64,000 bases of DNA from Oleispira sp036960605. GTDB taxonomy: Bacteria > Pseudomonadota > Gammaproteobacteria > Pseudomonadales > Oceanobacteraceae. Under the pieces are notes generated by a model. The model worked only from the letters and a program-made list of their open reading frames with translations. It had not been told where the DNA came from and did no database searches. Positions 8,961 to 17,640 of this stretch are shown here, in pieces. Made by a program: the position numbers and the translations under genes. Position 1 is the stretch's first letter; every line of letters begins with the position of its first letter. The stretch lies in assembly GCA_036960605.1 (NCBI GenBank), contig JBALXI010000007.1, forward strand, positions 80,318 through 144,317. The letters are read 5' to 3'.

Positions 8961-9988
8961 TTGTCCATTTTTTGACGATATTCTTTAGGAGTAGAGTCTG
9001 TCCAGCGCTTAAATGCTTTATGAAATGCACTGTTATCGTTAAAGCCCATCTGAAAAGCGACCTCGCAGATTGTTAATTGCTTATTATTCAGCAACTGTTT
9101 TGCTTGTTGTGTACGGAAGAACTTAAGCTCATCTTGAAAACTCGTACCTTCTTGCTGAAGTCGACGCTGCAGAGTTCTAGGTGTCATATTAAATTGTTGG
9201 GCAATACTCTCCATATCTACCGTAAAACTTACATCCTGTACTTGTAAATAACGCCACAGTCTTAACGTTAAGGCATCTTTGTTTTCAACTTCATGCAACA
9301 GCTGATGTAATTCAACGTTTAGTAATTCAGCAATACGCGGATTCGGATTATAAATGGGAGATTCTAATATCGCCAAAGGGAAAATGGCTTGGTTATTCTC
9401 TTGCTCGAACAGCACTTTAGTTTTTAAAATACGCTCATATTCTGCAATATTAGCAGCGGGTTTGTGTCGGAAATGAATTTCGATAGGGCGGTTGTGCTCG
9501 CCGTATTCTTTGTTCATAACAAAGAGGCCAATATTAATTAAAGCCGAAATATCTTGTTCAATAATGTGTCTGATACTCTCAGCTTCGTATTGCTGAGAAT
9601 GAATACGATTGACCGCACAGTTATTTTCAATGATGACTTCGGAAACAAAAATATTGTTGATAATAAATTCGACAGAAAGAATGCTTTCTAACGCTTCTGC
9701 CAAGTTATTACAATTCATCATGATCTGGCCTAAAAGCCCATAATCATTAGGATGTATTTTTTCTCCGACGTGTAGGCCAATGATTGGATCACTGGTAATA
9801 CTTTCTGCACTTTGCCAAGCTTCATTCAACGTCGCTAAAGGAACGCGATTGAAATAGTATTCTTGCTCACTGTATTGCCCGGTAAGTGCATGAATTTCAG
9901 GTGACTGAAATCCCATTCGCTCTAACGCATTATTAATAATGTTTAGGTAATGAATACTGACGGATGGGTGCTTATAAGCATTAGGCAT
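8957..9988 (-). CDS. AraC-family regulator, divergent from a phospholipase gene
   Basis: A transcription regulator of 343 residues. The N-terminal arabinose-binding-like domain (PF12625 type: DPIIGLHVGEKIHPNDYGLLG) is followed by a C-terminal double HTH (about residues 240-340), with MTPRTLQRRLQQEGTSF and the family end signature FHKAFKRWTDSTPKEYR. This subfamily usually senses a small hydrophobic ligand. It is transcribed away from the phospholipase gene at 10261 across 272 bp, the classical arrangement for a regulator controlling its divergent neighbour. No clear Shine-Dalgarno precedes ATG 9988. It is similar to the AraC gene at 20663, which also precedes a phospholipase gene. Confidence 0.92.
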   Translation of the reverse strand: MPNAYKHPSVSIHYLNIINNALERMGFQSPEIHALTGQYSEQEYYFNRVPLATLNEAWQSAESITSDPIIGLHVGEKIHPNDYGLLGQIMMNCNNLAEALESILSVEFIINNIFVSEVIIENNCAVNRIHSQQYEAESIRHIIEQDISALINIGLFVMNKEYGEHNRPIEIHFRHKPAANIAEYERILKTKVLFEQENNQAIFPLAILESPIYNPNPRIAELLNVELHQLLHEVENKDALTLRLWRYLQVQDVSFTVDMESIAQQFNMTPRTLQRRLQQEGTSFQDELKFFRTQQAKQLLNNKQLTICEVAFQMGFNDNSAFHKAFKRWTDSTPKEYRQKMDK

Positions 9989-10260
9989 AGTTTTATTTTT
10001 TATTTTTTCGATTGGGTATTATAGAGCTAAATGAAACGATAGTACTTATATATAGGGATATTGGCTTCGTTTGACCTAAATAGAATCTACCAGATTTAGC
10101 GCATATTGTAATGCTTTAGTATTAATATTGGGTTAGCCAATCGTTAGCAGTTTAGCTCAAAAAAATGGCGCAATAGTTCAGGATATTGTCATCTTTGGAT
10201 GATGTATTTGACCTCAAAAACTCTTACTTTGATCGTGAATTATAAAAATAAGAGAAAAAC
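9989..10260. promoter_or_regulatory. Divergent AraC / phospholipase control region
   Basis: This 272-bp spacer should hold both promoters. It carries TTTGACCT twice (10070-10077 and 10207-10214). The same octamer occurs on the minus strand at 28112-28119, upstream of the large phospholipase gene there. There is also a 5-bp palindrome (AATCT-ACC-AGATT, from 10084). I could not place an unambiguous -35/-10 pair. The role as AraC operator is inference. Confidence 0.4.
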
Positions 10261-12483
10261 ATGAAAAAACATCTTATTCAGTCCGTTTTAGCAGGTGCCT
10301 TAATTGGCCTTAGCCATACGGTATTAGCCTTTAGCGGCGCACCGTCCGTTATTGCGACCGATAATACGGCCATTGCTAATCACCAGCAGAGCTGGGAATT
10401 TAAGGCGTTGGCACACCAGAATATGTTGGATAATGCCACGCCCATGTCACAAGGCTTTAATGTTATGGGGCATAACGCCTATAACAGTTCGGCATACAGT
10501 TCTTTGGTTCATATTGATCCTAACCACAAATTAACCATTACTGAATTACTGGATCTGGGTGTTCGTACTATTGAAATGGATTATCACTGGGTATGGCAGA
10601 CCAAAGATCTACCCGGTGGTAGCGCATTATTGATGTGTCATGCCGGAGATGATGACTTTGGTTGCAGTGGCCTTGAGCGTTACTTAAAAGACGGTGTGAA
10701 TGAGGTTAATAACTGGATTCGCAAAAACCCTAAAGAAGTCGTTGTCCTTTACTTCCAAGACGATGCGGAAGGCCATGATGCTGAGCTAGTCAGTGCCGTA
10801 TCGAGTATCAATGATTTAATCTACAAACAGCCCGCTGGCGAGTGCAATAACTTCTCTAACATGGTGCAAACGACCTCTGAAGAAGATGTCTTAAAGGCCG
10901 ACAAGCAAATTGTAATCATGGGCAGCAGCTGTTCTGGCCGTGGTCCTTGGACAGGATATTCTTGGAATAGCATTCATAATTGGGTATCGGGTGGTGGTCA
11001 GTCTATTTTAGACAAGTCAGAAGCCGATTGCTTAGCGGATGTTAGTAAGCAAGATGGCGCTCACCGTATTTGGGAGGATATGACGAACCTAGGCCGTACT
11101 TTCGGTGATCCGGGTCCTAAAATTGATGCAGCTTTGGCCGCTAAAGCAGGTCGTTGCGGTATTACTGCGCTGTCATTAGATATGATCAGTATTGGTGATT
11201 CCCGTATGAAAGCTTCTATATGGAGTTGGGCTGAGACTTTCCCAACAGGCTCTGATGCCGCCTTCGATTGTGCCTACCACGCCCCTGATGGTCTTTTCCG
11301 TGATTCAAATTGCGCCGATGATGGTTATTACGCTTGTAAAACGTCTGATGCTAAACAATGGACAGTCTCTAATACACGCGGTACTGAAAACAGTGAAGCA
11401 GCGGGTGAAGCGGCTTGTCAGGCAACTGGTTCTCAATGGCACTTTGGCGTTCCTACCAATAGCCAGCAAAACGAATTCCTAAAAGCGGCTAAAACCGTGA
11501 GTGGGCAAGGCTATATCTGGTTGGATTACAGCGATGCTGTAGAAGAAGGTGTATGGAAAACGTCGAAGCATGAAGTGGATTATGGTGATGGTACGGTTTC
11601 TTTAAATGCGCTTAAGTCTGGTCTGACTTATGAGTTTTACATGAAGGCGACGCGCAATAATTGTGAGCTGCAATGGCAGGGCGGTGATGAAGGAACGGGT
11701 GAGCGTAATGCCAAGTTTGATTGCATGGCAAAAGGCGATCCGATGTTCTTTTCTGCTGATAATGCACCCACAACGAACAGTGATGGCAGTGTCAGCATTC
11801 ACGGTGTGATTAAAACCCGTGCCGGTGGCCATACTTGTGGTCTTGAATGGGACGGTTCAGAGTCTGGCGGCGAACGTAATGCCAAGTTCGATTGTTCTGG
11901 CAGTGCTGATCCACTAACGATTACCAGTTATGCCAATGGTTCTACTGAACGTGTCCGTATTACGTCTGATAATAACTGTGGTTTGCAGTGGGCGGGTGGC
12001 GATGCGGACAGTGATGGCGAACGTAATGCCAAGTTCGATTGTGGTCCTGCTTGGGATGACATGACCTTGTATGGCGTTAAATTGCCTTCTGAATACCGTG
12101 AGTTGAAAGTGCTGGGCAAGTGTATTGATGTTGCTCCTAGCAATTTTAGCAACGGTGCCAATGCGTACCTTTGGGATTGTCACGGTGCAGCTTGGCAGAA
12201 ATGGTACCACGAGCCAGGTACGGGTCTGATTCGCAGCAAGCATAACCCTAACTTCTGCTTAGATAGCACTAACGGTAACGAAGACTTCACTAACGTGAGC
12301 ATCTGGACTTGTGAAAACCATCCTAATCTACAGTGGGATGTGGTGGGTGATACGATTCGACCACGTAAAAACCACGCACTAGCGTTAGATATTCTGTATG
12401 GCAGCACCGATAACGGCGCTAACCTGCAGCTATACAAGGCGGACGGTAACGCAGCCCAGCAATTCAGCTTCGGCAGTAACTAA
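10261..12483 (+). CDS. Secreted phospholipase C-like protein with three Cys repeats and ricin-type lectin
   Basis: An exported 740-residue protein. Signal peptide to about residue 23 (HTVLAFSG). A PLC-like phosphodiesterase domain covers roughly 60-440 and has the eukaryote-like catalytic set: H71-N72 (MGHNAYN), E105 and D107 (RTIEMDYHW), H127 (LLMCHAG). Three Cys-bounded repeats follow (C468-C488, C526-C545, C573-C594), each ending in GERNAKFDC. The C terminus (about 611-738) is a ricin B lectin domain with QKW and repeated CLD/QW motifs. Known biology of the PLC fold suggests cleavage of a phospholipid head group; the substrate is not shown. Probably controlled by the divergent AraC gene. 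The insertion between residues 330 and 420 resembles the protein at 21874. Confidence 0.85.
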   Translation: MKKHLIQSVLAGALIGLSHTVLAFSGAPSVIATDNTAIANHQQSWEFKALAHQNMLDNATPMSQGFNVMGHNAYNSSAYSSLVHIDPNHKLTITELLDLGVRTIEMDYHWVWQTKDLPGGSALLMCHAGDDDFGCSGLERYLKDGVNEVNNWIRKNPKEVVVLYFQDDAEGHDAELVSAVSSINDLIYKQPAGECNNFSNMVQTTSEEDVLKADKQIVIMGSSCSGRGPWTGYSWNSIHNWVSGGGQSILDKSEADCLADVSKQDGAHRIWEDMTNLGRTFGDPGPKIDAALAAKAGRCGITALSLDMISIGDSRMKASIWSWAETFPTGSDAAFDCAYHAPDGLFRDSNCADDGYYACKTSDAKQWTVSNTRGTENSEAAGEAACQATGSQWHFGVPTNSQQNEFLKAAKTVSGQGYIWLDYSDAVEEGVWKTSKHEVDYGDGTVSLNALKSGLTYEFYMKATRNNCELQWQGGDEGTGERNAKFDCMAKGDPMFFSADNAPTTNSDGSVSIHGVIKTRAGGHTCGLEWDGSESGGERNAKFDCSGSADPLTITSYANGSTERVRITSDNNCGLQWAGGDADSDGERNAKFDCGPAWDDMTLYGVKLPSEYRELKVLGKCIDVAPSNFSNGANAYLWDCHGAAWQKWYHEPGTGLIRSKHNPNFCLDSTNGNEDFTNVSIWTCENHPNLQWDVVGDTIRPRKNHALALDILYGSTDNGANLQLYKADGNAAQQFSFGSN

Positions 12484-12506
12484 ATCATCTTTTTTTAAAC
12501 AATATT

Positions 12507-12532
12507 AAGCCGCGCATTGCGCGGCTTTTTTT
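12507..12532 (+). terminator. Terminator of the 10261 phospholipase gene
   Basis: A GC-rich 9-bp stem (12507-12515 with 12519-12527) with an ATT loop is followed by seven Ts. It lies 24 bp downstream of the stop codon: a canonical rho-independent terminator. Confidence 0.92.
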
Positions 12533-12536
12533 ATAA

Positions 12537-12560
12537 AAACCATATGATTTTCTATGGTTT
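12537..12560 (-). terminator. Terminator of the MpaB/monooxygenase operon
   Basis: Read on the minus strand, an 8-bp stem (12553-12560 with 12537-12544) around an 8-nt loop is followed by a T-rich tract reaching into the neighbouring terminator. Its position just beyond the minus-strand gene end at 12576 fits. Confidence 0.6.
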
Positions 12561-12575
12561 AAACTAATTATTCCT

Positions 12576-14000
12576 TTATTGTTTTTCTGCTGATTTCAAA
12601 TCTTTCTCGCTGGAATGATCATGGGAATCGTAGGTCATCTTAATCTCGGCACTATCCGAGCGCTTCATTAGCTTTGCCACCAAAGATACAAACTTCTTAT
12701 TAGTAAATTCTCTGTGCTTAATTCGTCGTTTGATTATCCGAGTTTCATATCCTGGAATCATTTGATCCAGTGTTAATACTTTTGGACGCATGAATTTAAC
12801 CAGCATAAATAGGTACTTTGGCCAAGCAGCACGCTTAGGCATGCCGGGCATACCTTCAAAAATTTCTTCGCCGTAGCTCCATTGGTTAATACCCAATAAA
12901 AATCCCTGAGATATTGGCGTAGTAACCGCCATCAATTTCGACATTATTTTAGAAGATTGACGTTCGGCCAGCAGCTGTGGGATACCGCTATAAAATGCTT
13001 TATTAAGGCCTTCGGTATAAACAGTTTGTCCTTCACACATCGCTAATGAATGATCGATATAGAGGCAGCATTCATCGTAGTCTTTTGGTAGCCACTCGTA
13101 ATCAATACCATTGATATAAGAAATGCAGCGAGCCAGCTCGGCGCAATTTTCATAATCTTCGCGGCTGTATTTTCGGCCTAGCGAGGCGCTGTACCAAATA
13201 CAATACAGTGAAAACATCATGCCGCCATTGGCGCCAACCCTCATTGAAATAGGATGGCCACGGTTCTCGAAATCGACTACATTTTCATCGGTAGATTTGA
13301 TCACCTGGTTACGAATAAGCGAGTGCATTAAGCGTACGTTAACGCCAGTTTTTAGACTGGGGCTATCGCGCTGAAAAACATTGGCAGAAGATACGTCACC
13401 GACAACATAAGAGCTGGTTTCGACAAAACGGCTAAGAGAGTTAGCCACGTCTAAAAAGCGGCCCGTTGCGCCGACCATTCGAGATACTGGCCCTAGTGTG
13501 GTAGACGTCCACATTAAACTGGTATTTGCGAGGTAATGCATGATAGGCGATAAATCTGCTAATACATCGGCCCCTTTTTGTACTTTCTCCATATCAAACA
13601 AGTGCGGAGTTGCATCAACTTGCTTGAAAAAATCTTTCATTATTTGAGGGGCATCAGTGACGCTGTCGATACCTGCTTCAAGAGCTTGATTAAATAACTT
13701 TCGACCCTCGTTATTGGGTGTTGATTTCATCCACGTGGCTAATGTATCGCCGGTATAATCGCCTTCCCATTCAGTATCAGACCAGCGACTGAGGAGCGCT
13801 TCATAAGGTTTGAATTCTTCTGCTGAGCGCTTGATTTTATAATCTGTGCTGGCAAAAAGCATTTCACGATAGCCCGTATAAATGGGGTTGTAGTTAGCGC
13901 TGATTTTTGGGGCTGGGCGCAGCGGAGCACCCGGTGATTGGCAGCGATAAAAATTATAAGGGTGCTGTGCTAGTTTTGAATTAATGTTGGAGTTTTTCAT
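12576..14000 (-). CDS. Oxygenase of the MpaB / DUF2236 family
   Basis: A 474-residue protein resembling the family of ER-bound oxygenase MpaB and latex-clearing (rubber) oxygenase. Members are haem-dependent and all-helical. Visible family features: the N-terminal WMKSTPNNEGRKLFNQALEAG segment, LMWTSTTLGPVSRMVGATGRFL, and VRLMHSLIRNQV, which carries the candidate haem-ligand His. No signal peptide. Only 4 bp separate it from the upstream flavin monooxygenase stop codon, so the two are translationally coupled. The pairing suggests joint oxidation of a hydrophobic carbonyl or alkene compound; the substrate is unknown. The C-terminal 60 residues are very basic. Confidence 0.75.
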   Translation of the reverse strand: MKNSNINSKLAQHPYNFYRCQSPGAPLRPAPKISANYNPIYTGYREMLFASTDYKIKRSAEEFKPYEALLSRWSDTEWEGDYTGDTLATWMKSTPNNEGRKLFNQALEAGIDSVTDAPQIMKDFFKQVDATPHLFDMEKVQKGADVLADLSPIMHYLANTSLMWTSTTLGPVSRMVGATGRFLDVANSLSRFVETSSYVVGDVSSANVFQRDSPSLKTGVNVRLMHSLIRNQVIKSTDENVVDFENRGHPISMRVGANGGMMFSLYCIWYSASLGRKYSREDYENCAELARCISYINGIDYEWLPKDYDECCLYIDHSLAMCEGQTVYTEGLNKAFYSGIPQLLAERQSSKIMSKLMAVTTPISQGFLLGINQWSYGEEIFEGMPGMPKRAAWPKYLFMLVKFMRPKVLTLDQMIPGYETRIIKRRIKHREFTNKKFVSLVAKLMKRSDSAEIKMTYDSHDHSSEKDLKSAEKQ

Positions 14001-14004
14001 ATTA

Positions 14005-15480
14005 TTATTTTTCTAATTTTGAAGGTATTAGGTGGTAGTCATTTAAATTCAATTGGCGAGTCTGACTACGATATTTAAAAGTAAAGTCAGGCCAGTTAAC
14101 CGTATTTTTACCGTCTGCATTTTTATACCAGCTGATACAATTATTTTCCCATACGGTATTTCTTAATTTATTTTGTACTCGCTGATTAAACTGATCCTGA
14201 GTCTGGGGTTTAATGTTTAGGTATTTTAGCTTGTCGGTTTTCAGTATTTCTACGGCGTTCAAAATATAATGAATTTGGCTTTCTAGCATATAAACAATAG
14301 AGCTATGCCCAAGGTTGGTATTAGGTCCATAGAGCATAAAGAAATTAGGAAAATCTTTTACCGTAATCCCCAAATAGGCTTCCGCGCCTTGATACCATTC
14401 ATGATTAAGCGTTTTCCCCCTAAGTCCTGTTACTTCCATTGGGGTTAAAAACTCAGTCGCCTTAAAGCCGGTGCCATAGATAAGCGTATCGGCTTCAATT
14501 TCACGACCATCTTTTAACCTAATACCTTGGCTAGTAATGGTATCGATGGATTCAGTTTCTAGAGAAACATTGGCTTGGGTAAATGCTGGGTAGTAGTTAT
14601 TGGAAATTAGCACACGCTTACAACCAATATCATAATCCGGTGTAAATTTTTTGCGTAGCTCAGGATCTTTAATTGTATTTTTCATGTGCCGAGCGCATTT
14701 CGCTTGGCTAGCACGCATTAACTGCTGGAATTGGGTAAAGGCTAAAGCTCGGCTTTCATGAGTCAGGTAAACCCCAAGGCGGCAAATTTTTTGCCACAGG
14801 GGTGACGATTCAAAGCGTTGTTTTTCTTTGTCAGAATAAGCTCGATCAGGCTTCGGTAGAATATAAGGTGCGCTGCGTTGTAGTACGTGCAGCGTTTCAA
14901 CCTCTTTAGCGATTTCAGGTACAAACTGAATCGCACTGGCCCCGGTACCTATGACAGCGACTTTTTTACCTTTTAAACTGTGTTTATGATCCCAGCGGGC
15001 AGAGTGCATTACTTTACCAGTAAAATTTTCGATTCCTTTTAAGTGTGGCATGGCAGGCTGACTTAGCTGACCGCAAGCTGAGATGAAAATACGCGCACAG
15101 ATCTGTTGGCCATTGGCTGTGGTTAATAACCAGCGACCGACTTCGGCATCAAAGACTGCAGTAACAACTTCGGTATCAAATTGAATATTATTGCTGAGTT
15201 CGTATTTACTTTCACAGTGTTTCAAATACGATTCAATTTCTGGCTGAGGGGCAAAGGCCCGGCTCCAGTCTGTTTTGGGCTCAAAAGAAAATGAATACAG
15301 CAGTGATGGAACGTCACAGGCAGCACCGGGATAACTGTTCTCACGCCAGCAGCCGCCTGAGCTTGCCCCTTTTTCTAAGATAACAAAATCGTCATGACCC
15401 GCTTGTTTTAGCTTGATGGCCATTCCTAAACCACCAAAACCGGTGCCAATAATGGCAATGTCTTTTATGAGTGTCTGCAA
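14005..15480 (-). CDS. Baeyer-Villiger-type flavin monooxygenase
   Basis: A cytoplasmic FAD/NADPH monooxygenase of 491 residues. N-terminal FAD-binding Rossmann motif GTGFGGLGMAIKLKQAG, then GGCWRENSYPGAACDVPS, typical of Baeyer-Villiger enzymes. The fingerprint FxGxxxHxxxW[PD] is visible as FTGKVMHSARWDH. The second Rossmann motif, VIGTGASAIQFVPEIA, binds NADPH. Such enzymes turn ketones into esters. The start is TTG at 15480, because no upstream ATG is in frame and the FAD motif begins within a dozen residues. First gene of a two-gene operon with the MpaB-type oxygenase; a divergent AraC gene (15640) probably controls it. Confidence 0.9.
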   Translation of the reverse strand: MQTLIKDIAIIGTGFGGLGMAIKLKQAGHDDFVILEKGASSGGCWRENSYPGAACDVPSLLYSFSFEPKTDWSRAFAPQPEIESYLKHCESKYELSNNIQFDTEVVTAVFDAEVGRWLLTTANGQQICARIFISACGQLSQPAMPHLKGIENFTGKVMHSARWDHKHSLKGKKVAVIGTGASAIQFVPEIAKEVETLHVLQRSAPYILPKPDRAYSDKEKQRFESSPLWQKICRLGVYLTHESRALAFTQFQQLMRASQAKCARHMKNTIKDPELRKKFTPDYDIGCKRVLISNNYYPAFTQANVSLETESIDTITSQGIRLKDGREIEADTLIYGTGFKATEFLTPMEVTGLRGKTLNHEWYQGAEAYLGITVKDFPNFFMLYGPNTNLGHSSIVYMLESQIHYILNAVEILKTDKLKYLNIKPQTQDQFNQRVQNKLRNTVWENNCISWYKNADGKNTVNWPDFTFKYRSQTRQLNLNDYHLIPSKLEK

Positions 15481-15639
15481 GCTAAGTCTCGATTTTTTTT
15501 ATAAAGTAGAACGCTATTGTTCAATATTTGCTACACGAAGGGTATGGCAGGGTAGGACATTGTTATTGTGATTTTCGGTCACTCGCGGTAAGTTAACCGA
15601 TAGTCATTAACTATACGACAAACGCGCTAGGCATAGGCC

Positions 15640-16653
15640 ATGAAATATTTAACCCGAAAACGCAGCACGATCAGTGTTCTATTAATGATCAATGTGGCTA
15701 AAAAGAAAGGTATCAGCCAAGAGCTATGCCTAAGTGGTACGGGTATAACGGCTGACACGTTGGCGGATAGCCAGATAGAGATTAACCCTGAACAAGAGCT
15801 AAAACTGATTGAAAATTTAGTGGATCAACAGGTTAATCAGCGACTAGGAGAATCGTTCGCGGTAGAGATAGGGGAGCATTATCATCTTACGACGTATGGT
15901 ATTTTTGGATTTGCCATTTCTACCAGCCCGAACGTACGCAGTGCGATTGAAGTTGGGCTGAGTTATTTACCACTCACCTTTGCGTTTAGCCAATTCAGAA
16001 TGCGAGAAGAGGGCAGTTTAGGTTATATGGTTGTGGACGCAGACCATATCCCAGAAAAGCTTCGACGCTTTGTTGTTGAGCGTGATATGACCGCCATGCT
16101 TAGTATGCACAGAGAAATCTTTGGTCAGACGATGCCTCTTGAAGGGCTAGAGTTACAATGGAAAAATAGTGGGAATACTGAGCTGTATCTTCCTATTTAT
16201 CCAAAGCTGCCTAACTACCAGCAAGATGAAAATCGAGTCATATTTAACCGATTATTATTAGATTTAGCCTTGCCGACTGCGAATGAGCAAAGTCGAAAGA
16301 TTTTATTGGCTCAATGCCAAGACCTGCTGCAAAAACGACATGCTGAAAATAGCGTCGCATTAAAGGTGCGAGATTGTATTTTGAGCCGAATTGATCAGAG
16401 CAGTGCTATGGAGTCTATTGCGAGCGAATTATGTGTATCCTTACGTACTTTGCGCCGACAATTAAATAGTGAGGGCACTTCATTTAGAGCTTTAATGGAT
16501 GAGGTCCGAGAAGCGTTAGCCATTCAACTCATTCAGGAAACAACTTTGACTATGGAGCAAATTGCTGTTCGCTTAGGCTATTCTGATACCGCTAATTTTT
16601 TTCATGCGTTTAAACGTTGGACGGGTTACCCACCAAAACACTTCCGTAGCTAA
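15640..16653 (+). CDS. AraC-family regulator, divergent from the monooxygenase operon
   Basis: 337 residues: an arabinose-binding-like N-terminal domain (GESFAVEIGEHYHLTTYGIFGFAI) and a C-terminal double HTH with CVSLRTLRRQLNSEGTSF and FFHAFKRWTGYPPKHFR. Transcribed away from the flavin monooxygenase over a 159-bp spacer, so the monooxygenase/MpaB operon is the likely target. Homologues with this divergent arrangement commonly activate ketone or alkane-type oxidation genes; the ligand is unknown here. It is more distant from the AraC proteins at 8957 and 20663 than those two are from each other. Confidence 0.92.
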   Translation: MKYLTRKRSTISVLLMINVAKKKGISQELCLSGTGITADTLADSQIEINPEQELKLIENLVDQQVNQRLGESFAVEIGEHYHLTTYGIFGFAISTSPNVRSAIEVGLSYLPLTFAFSQFRMREEGSLGYMVVDADHIPEKLRRFVVERDMTAMLSMHREIFGQTMPLEGLELQWKNSGNTELYLPIYPKLPNYQQDENRVIFNRLLLDLALPTANEQSRKILLAQCQDLLQKRHAENSVALKVRDCILSRIDQSSAMESIASELCVSLRTLRRQLNSEGTSFRALMDEVREALAIQLIQETTLTMEQIAVRLGYSDTANFFHAFKRWTGYPPKHFRS

Positions 16654-16855
16654 CTTAAAATGAATGTGACTAATACTATTATAAGTCATAACGTCTTAGG
16701 ACTAGGACGACGCATCGACCTTTGGCAATGGGCGGTATACTCAGCACTAACTGTTAAACTTCGTAAACTGTTGTCACTAAGTATTGATATATTGAGGCTA
16801 TCGAGATAAATTAATACTCTCAAACAAGCAAACATAAAACATTGGCCTTTACCCT

Positions 16856-17413
16856 ATGCAACAGCTCGAACATAGCAACATTAAGAGTGATTTATTCTGG
16901 AATTTGCAAGACGTTTCGAATAAAAGAGCGGGTCAAATTTTAATCAAAACGCTATGTAAATACATCCCCACCTATTCCTCAGGGGCTCAGCAAATATACT
17001 CAGAAGGTGAATGCCAATTCACCTCGGTCGATCGTGTTGTATTTCACCCTAATACTGCAGATTATACGAAGACTTTTAGCCGTATTCCCGCCAAAGCGAT
17101 TAGAAATACTTCAATACATTTATTTGCATCCGCTAAGCAGGGATTAACCTTTCTGCAGCAAAAATCAGGCAAGCCTACAAGCACCTCTGCCTTATCAAGC
17201 ACATTGAATCAAATCCTTAGCAACATCGATAAAAAGCAGGGATTTATCCCAATATTACAAAAATCGAATGTCCAAGATACAGCGGATAAAAGACCTTTGC
17301 TTAAACTCAGTACTCTTGATATTAAATCTTTAGAAGAAGAGTTTTCAAGTTTCGAAATATCTATGATGTTGAATGAACTTAAGAAAGGGTTCCTGGATTT
17401 AAACGCGCTTTAG
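16856..17413 (+). CDS. Protein of unknown function
   Basis: An open frame of 185 residues, not recognised. No signal peptide or membrane segment. It is rich in Ser, Lys and Gln, with a central basic stretch and an acidic, probably helical C terminus (LDIKSLEEEFSSFEISMMLNELKKGF). No good ribosome-binding site precedes ATG 16856. The frame is long enough and its composition protein-like enough to be genuine, but support is limited. It sits alone between the AraC gene and the phospholipase gene at 17641, with spacers of about 200 bp on each side, so an operon link is doubtful. Confidence 0.5.
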   Translation: MQQLEHSNIKSDLFWNLQDVSNKRAGQILIKTLCKYIPTYSSGAQQIYSEGECQFTSVDRVVFHPNTADYTKTFSRIPAKAIRNTSIHLFASAKQGLTFLQQKSGKPTSTSALSSTLNQILSNIDKKQGFIPILQKSNVQDTADKRPLLKLSTLDIKSLEEEFSSFEISMMLNELKKGFLDLNAL

Positions 17414-17640
17414 CGTTAATTCCCTCCGCTGGTAATATCCCCGTTAATTATCCATACCGCATTCTCCGGAAATGACTCAACTTGAGTTTAGGTGCTAATC
17501 AGAACTGCATTATTTTGATACATTTTTTCTATTGGTAGAATGTCGCGAAATGGGCGTATCTTGTCAGGGATGGACAATGCCTTGTGTCTTTTAATTAGAT
17601 AACTTGCTAACAAGCAAAATAATAATAAAAAGGCATGAAT

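Noticed and set aside
11602..12437. Several minus-strand frames opposite the repeat and lectin part of the 10261 gene
   Set aside because: They mirror the Cys-repeat coding bias of the plus strand, overlap each other and have no protein-like features.
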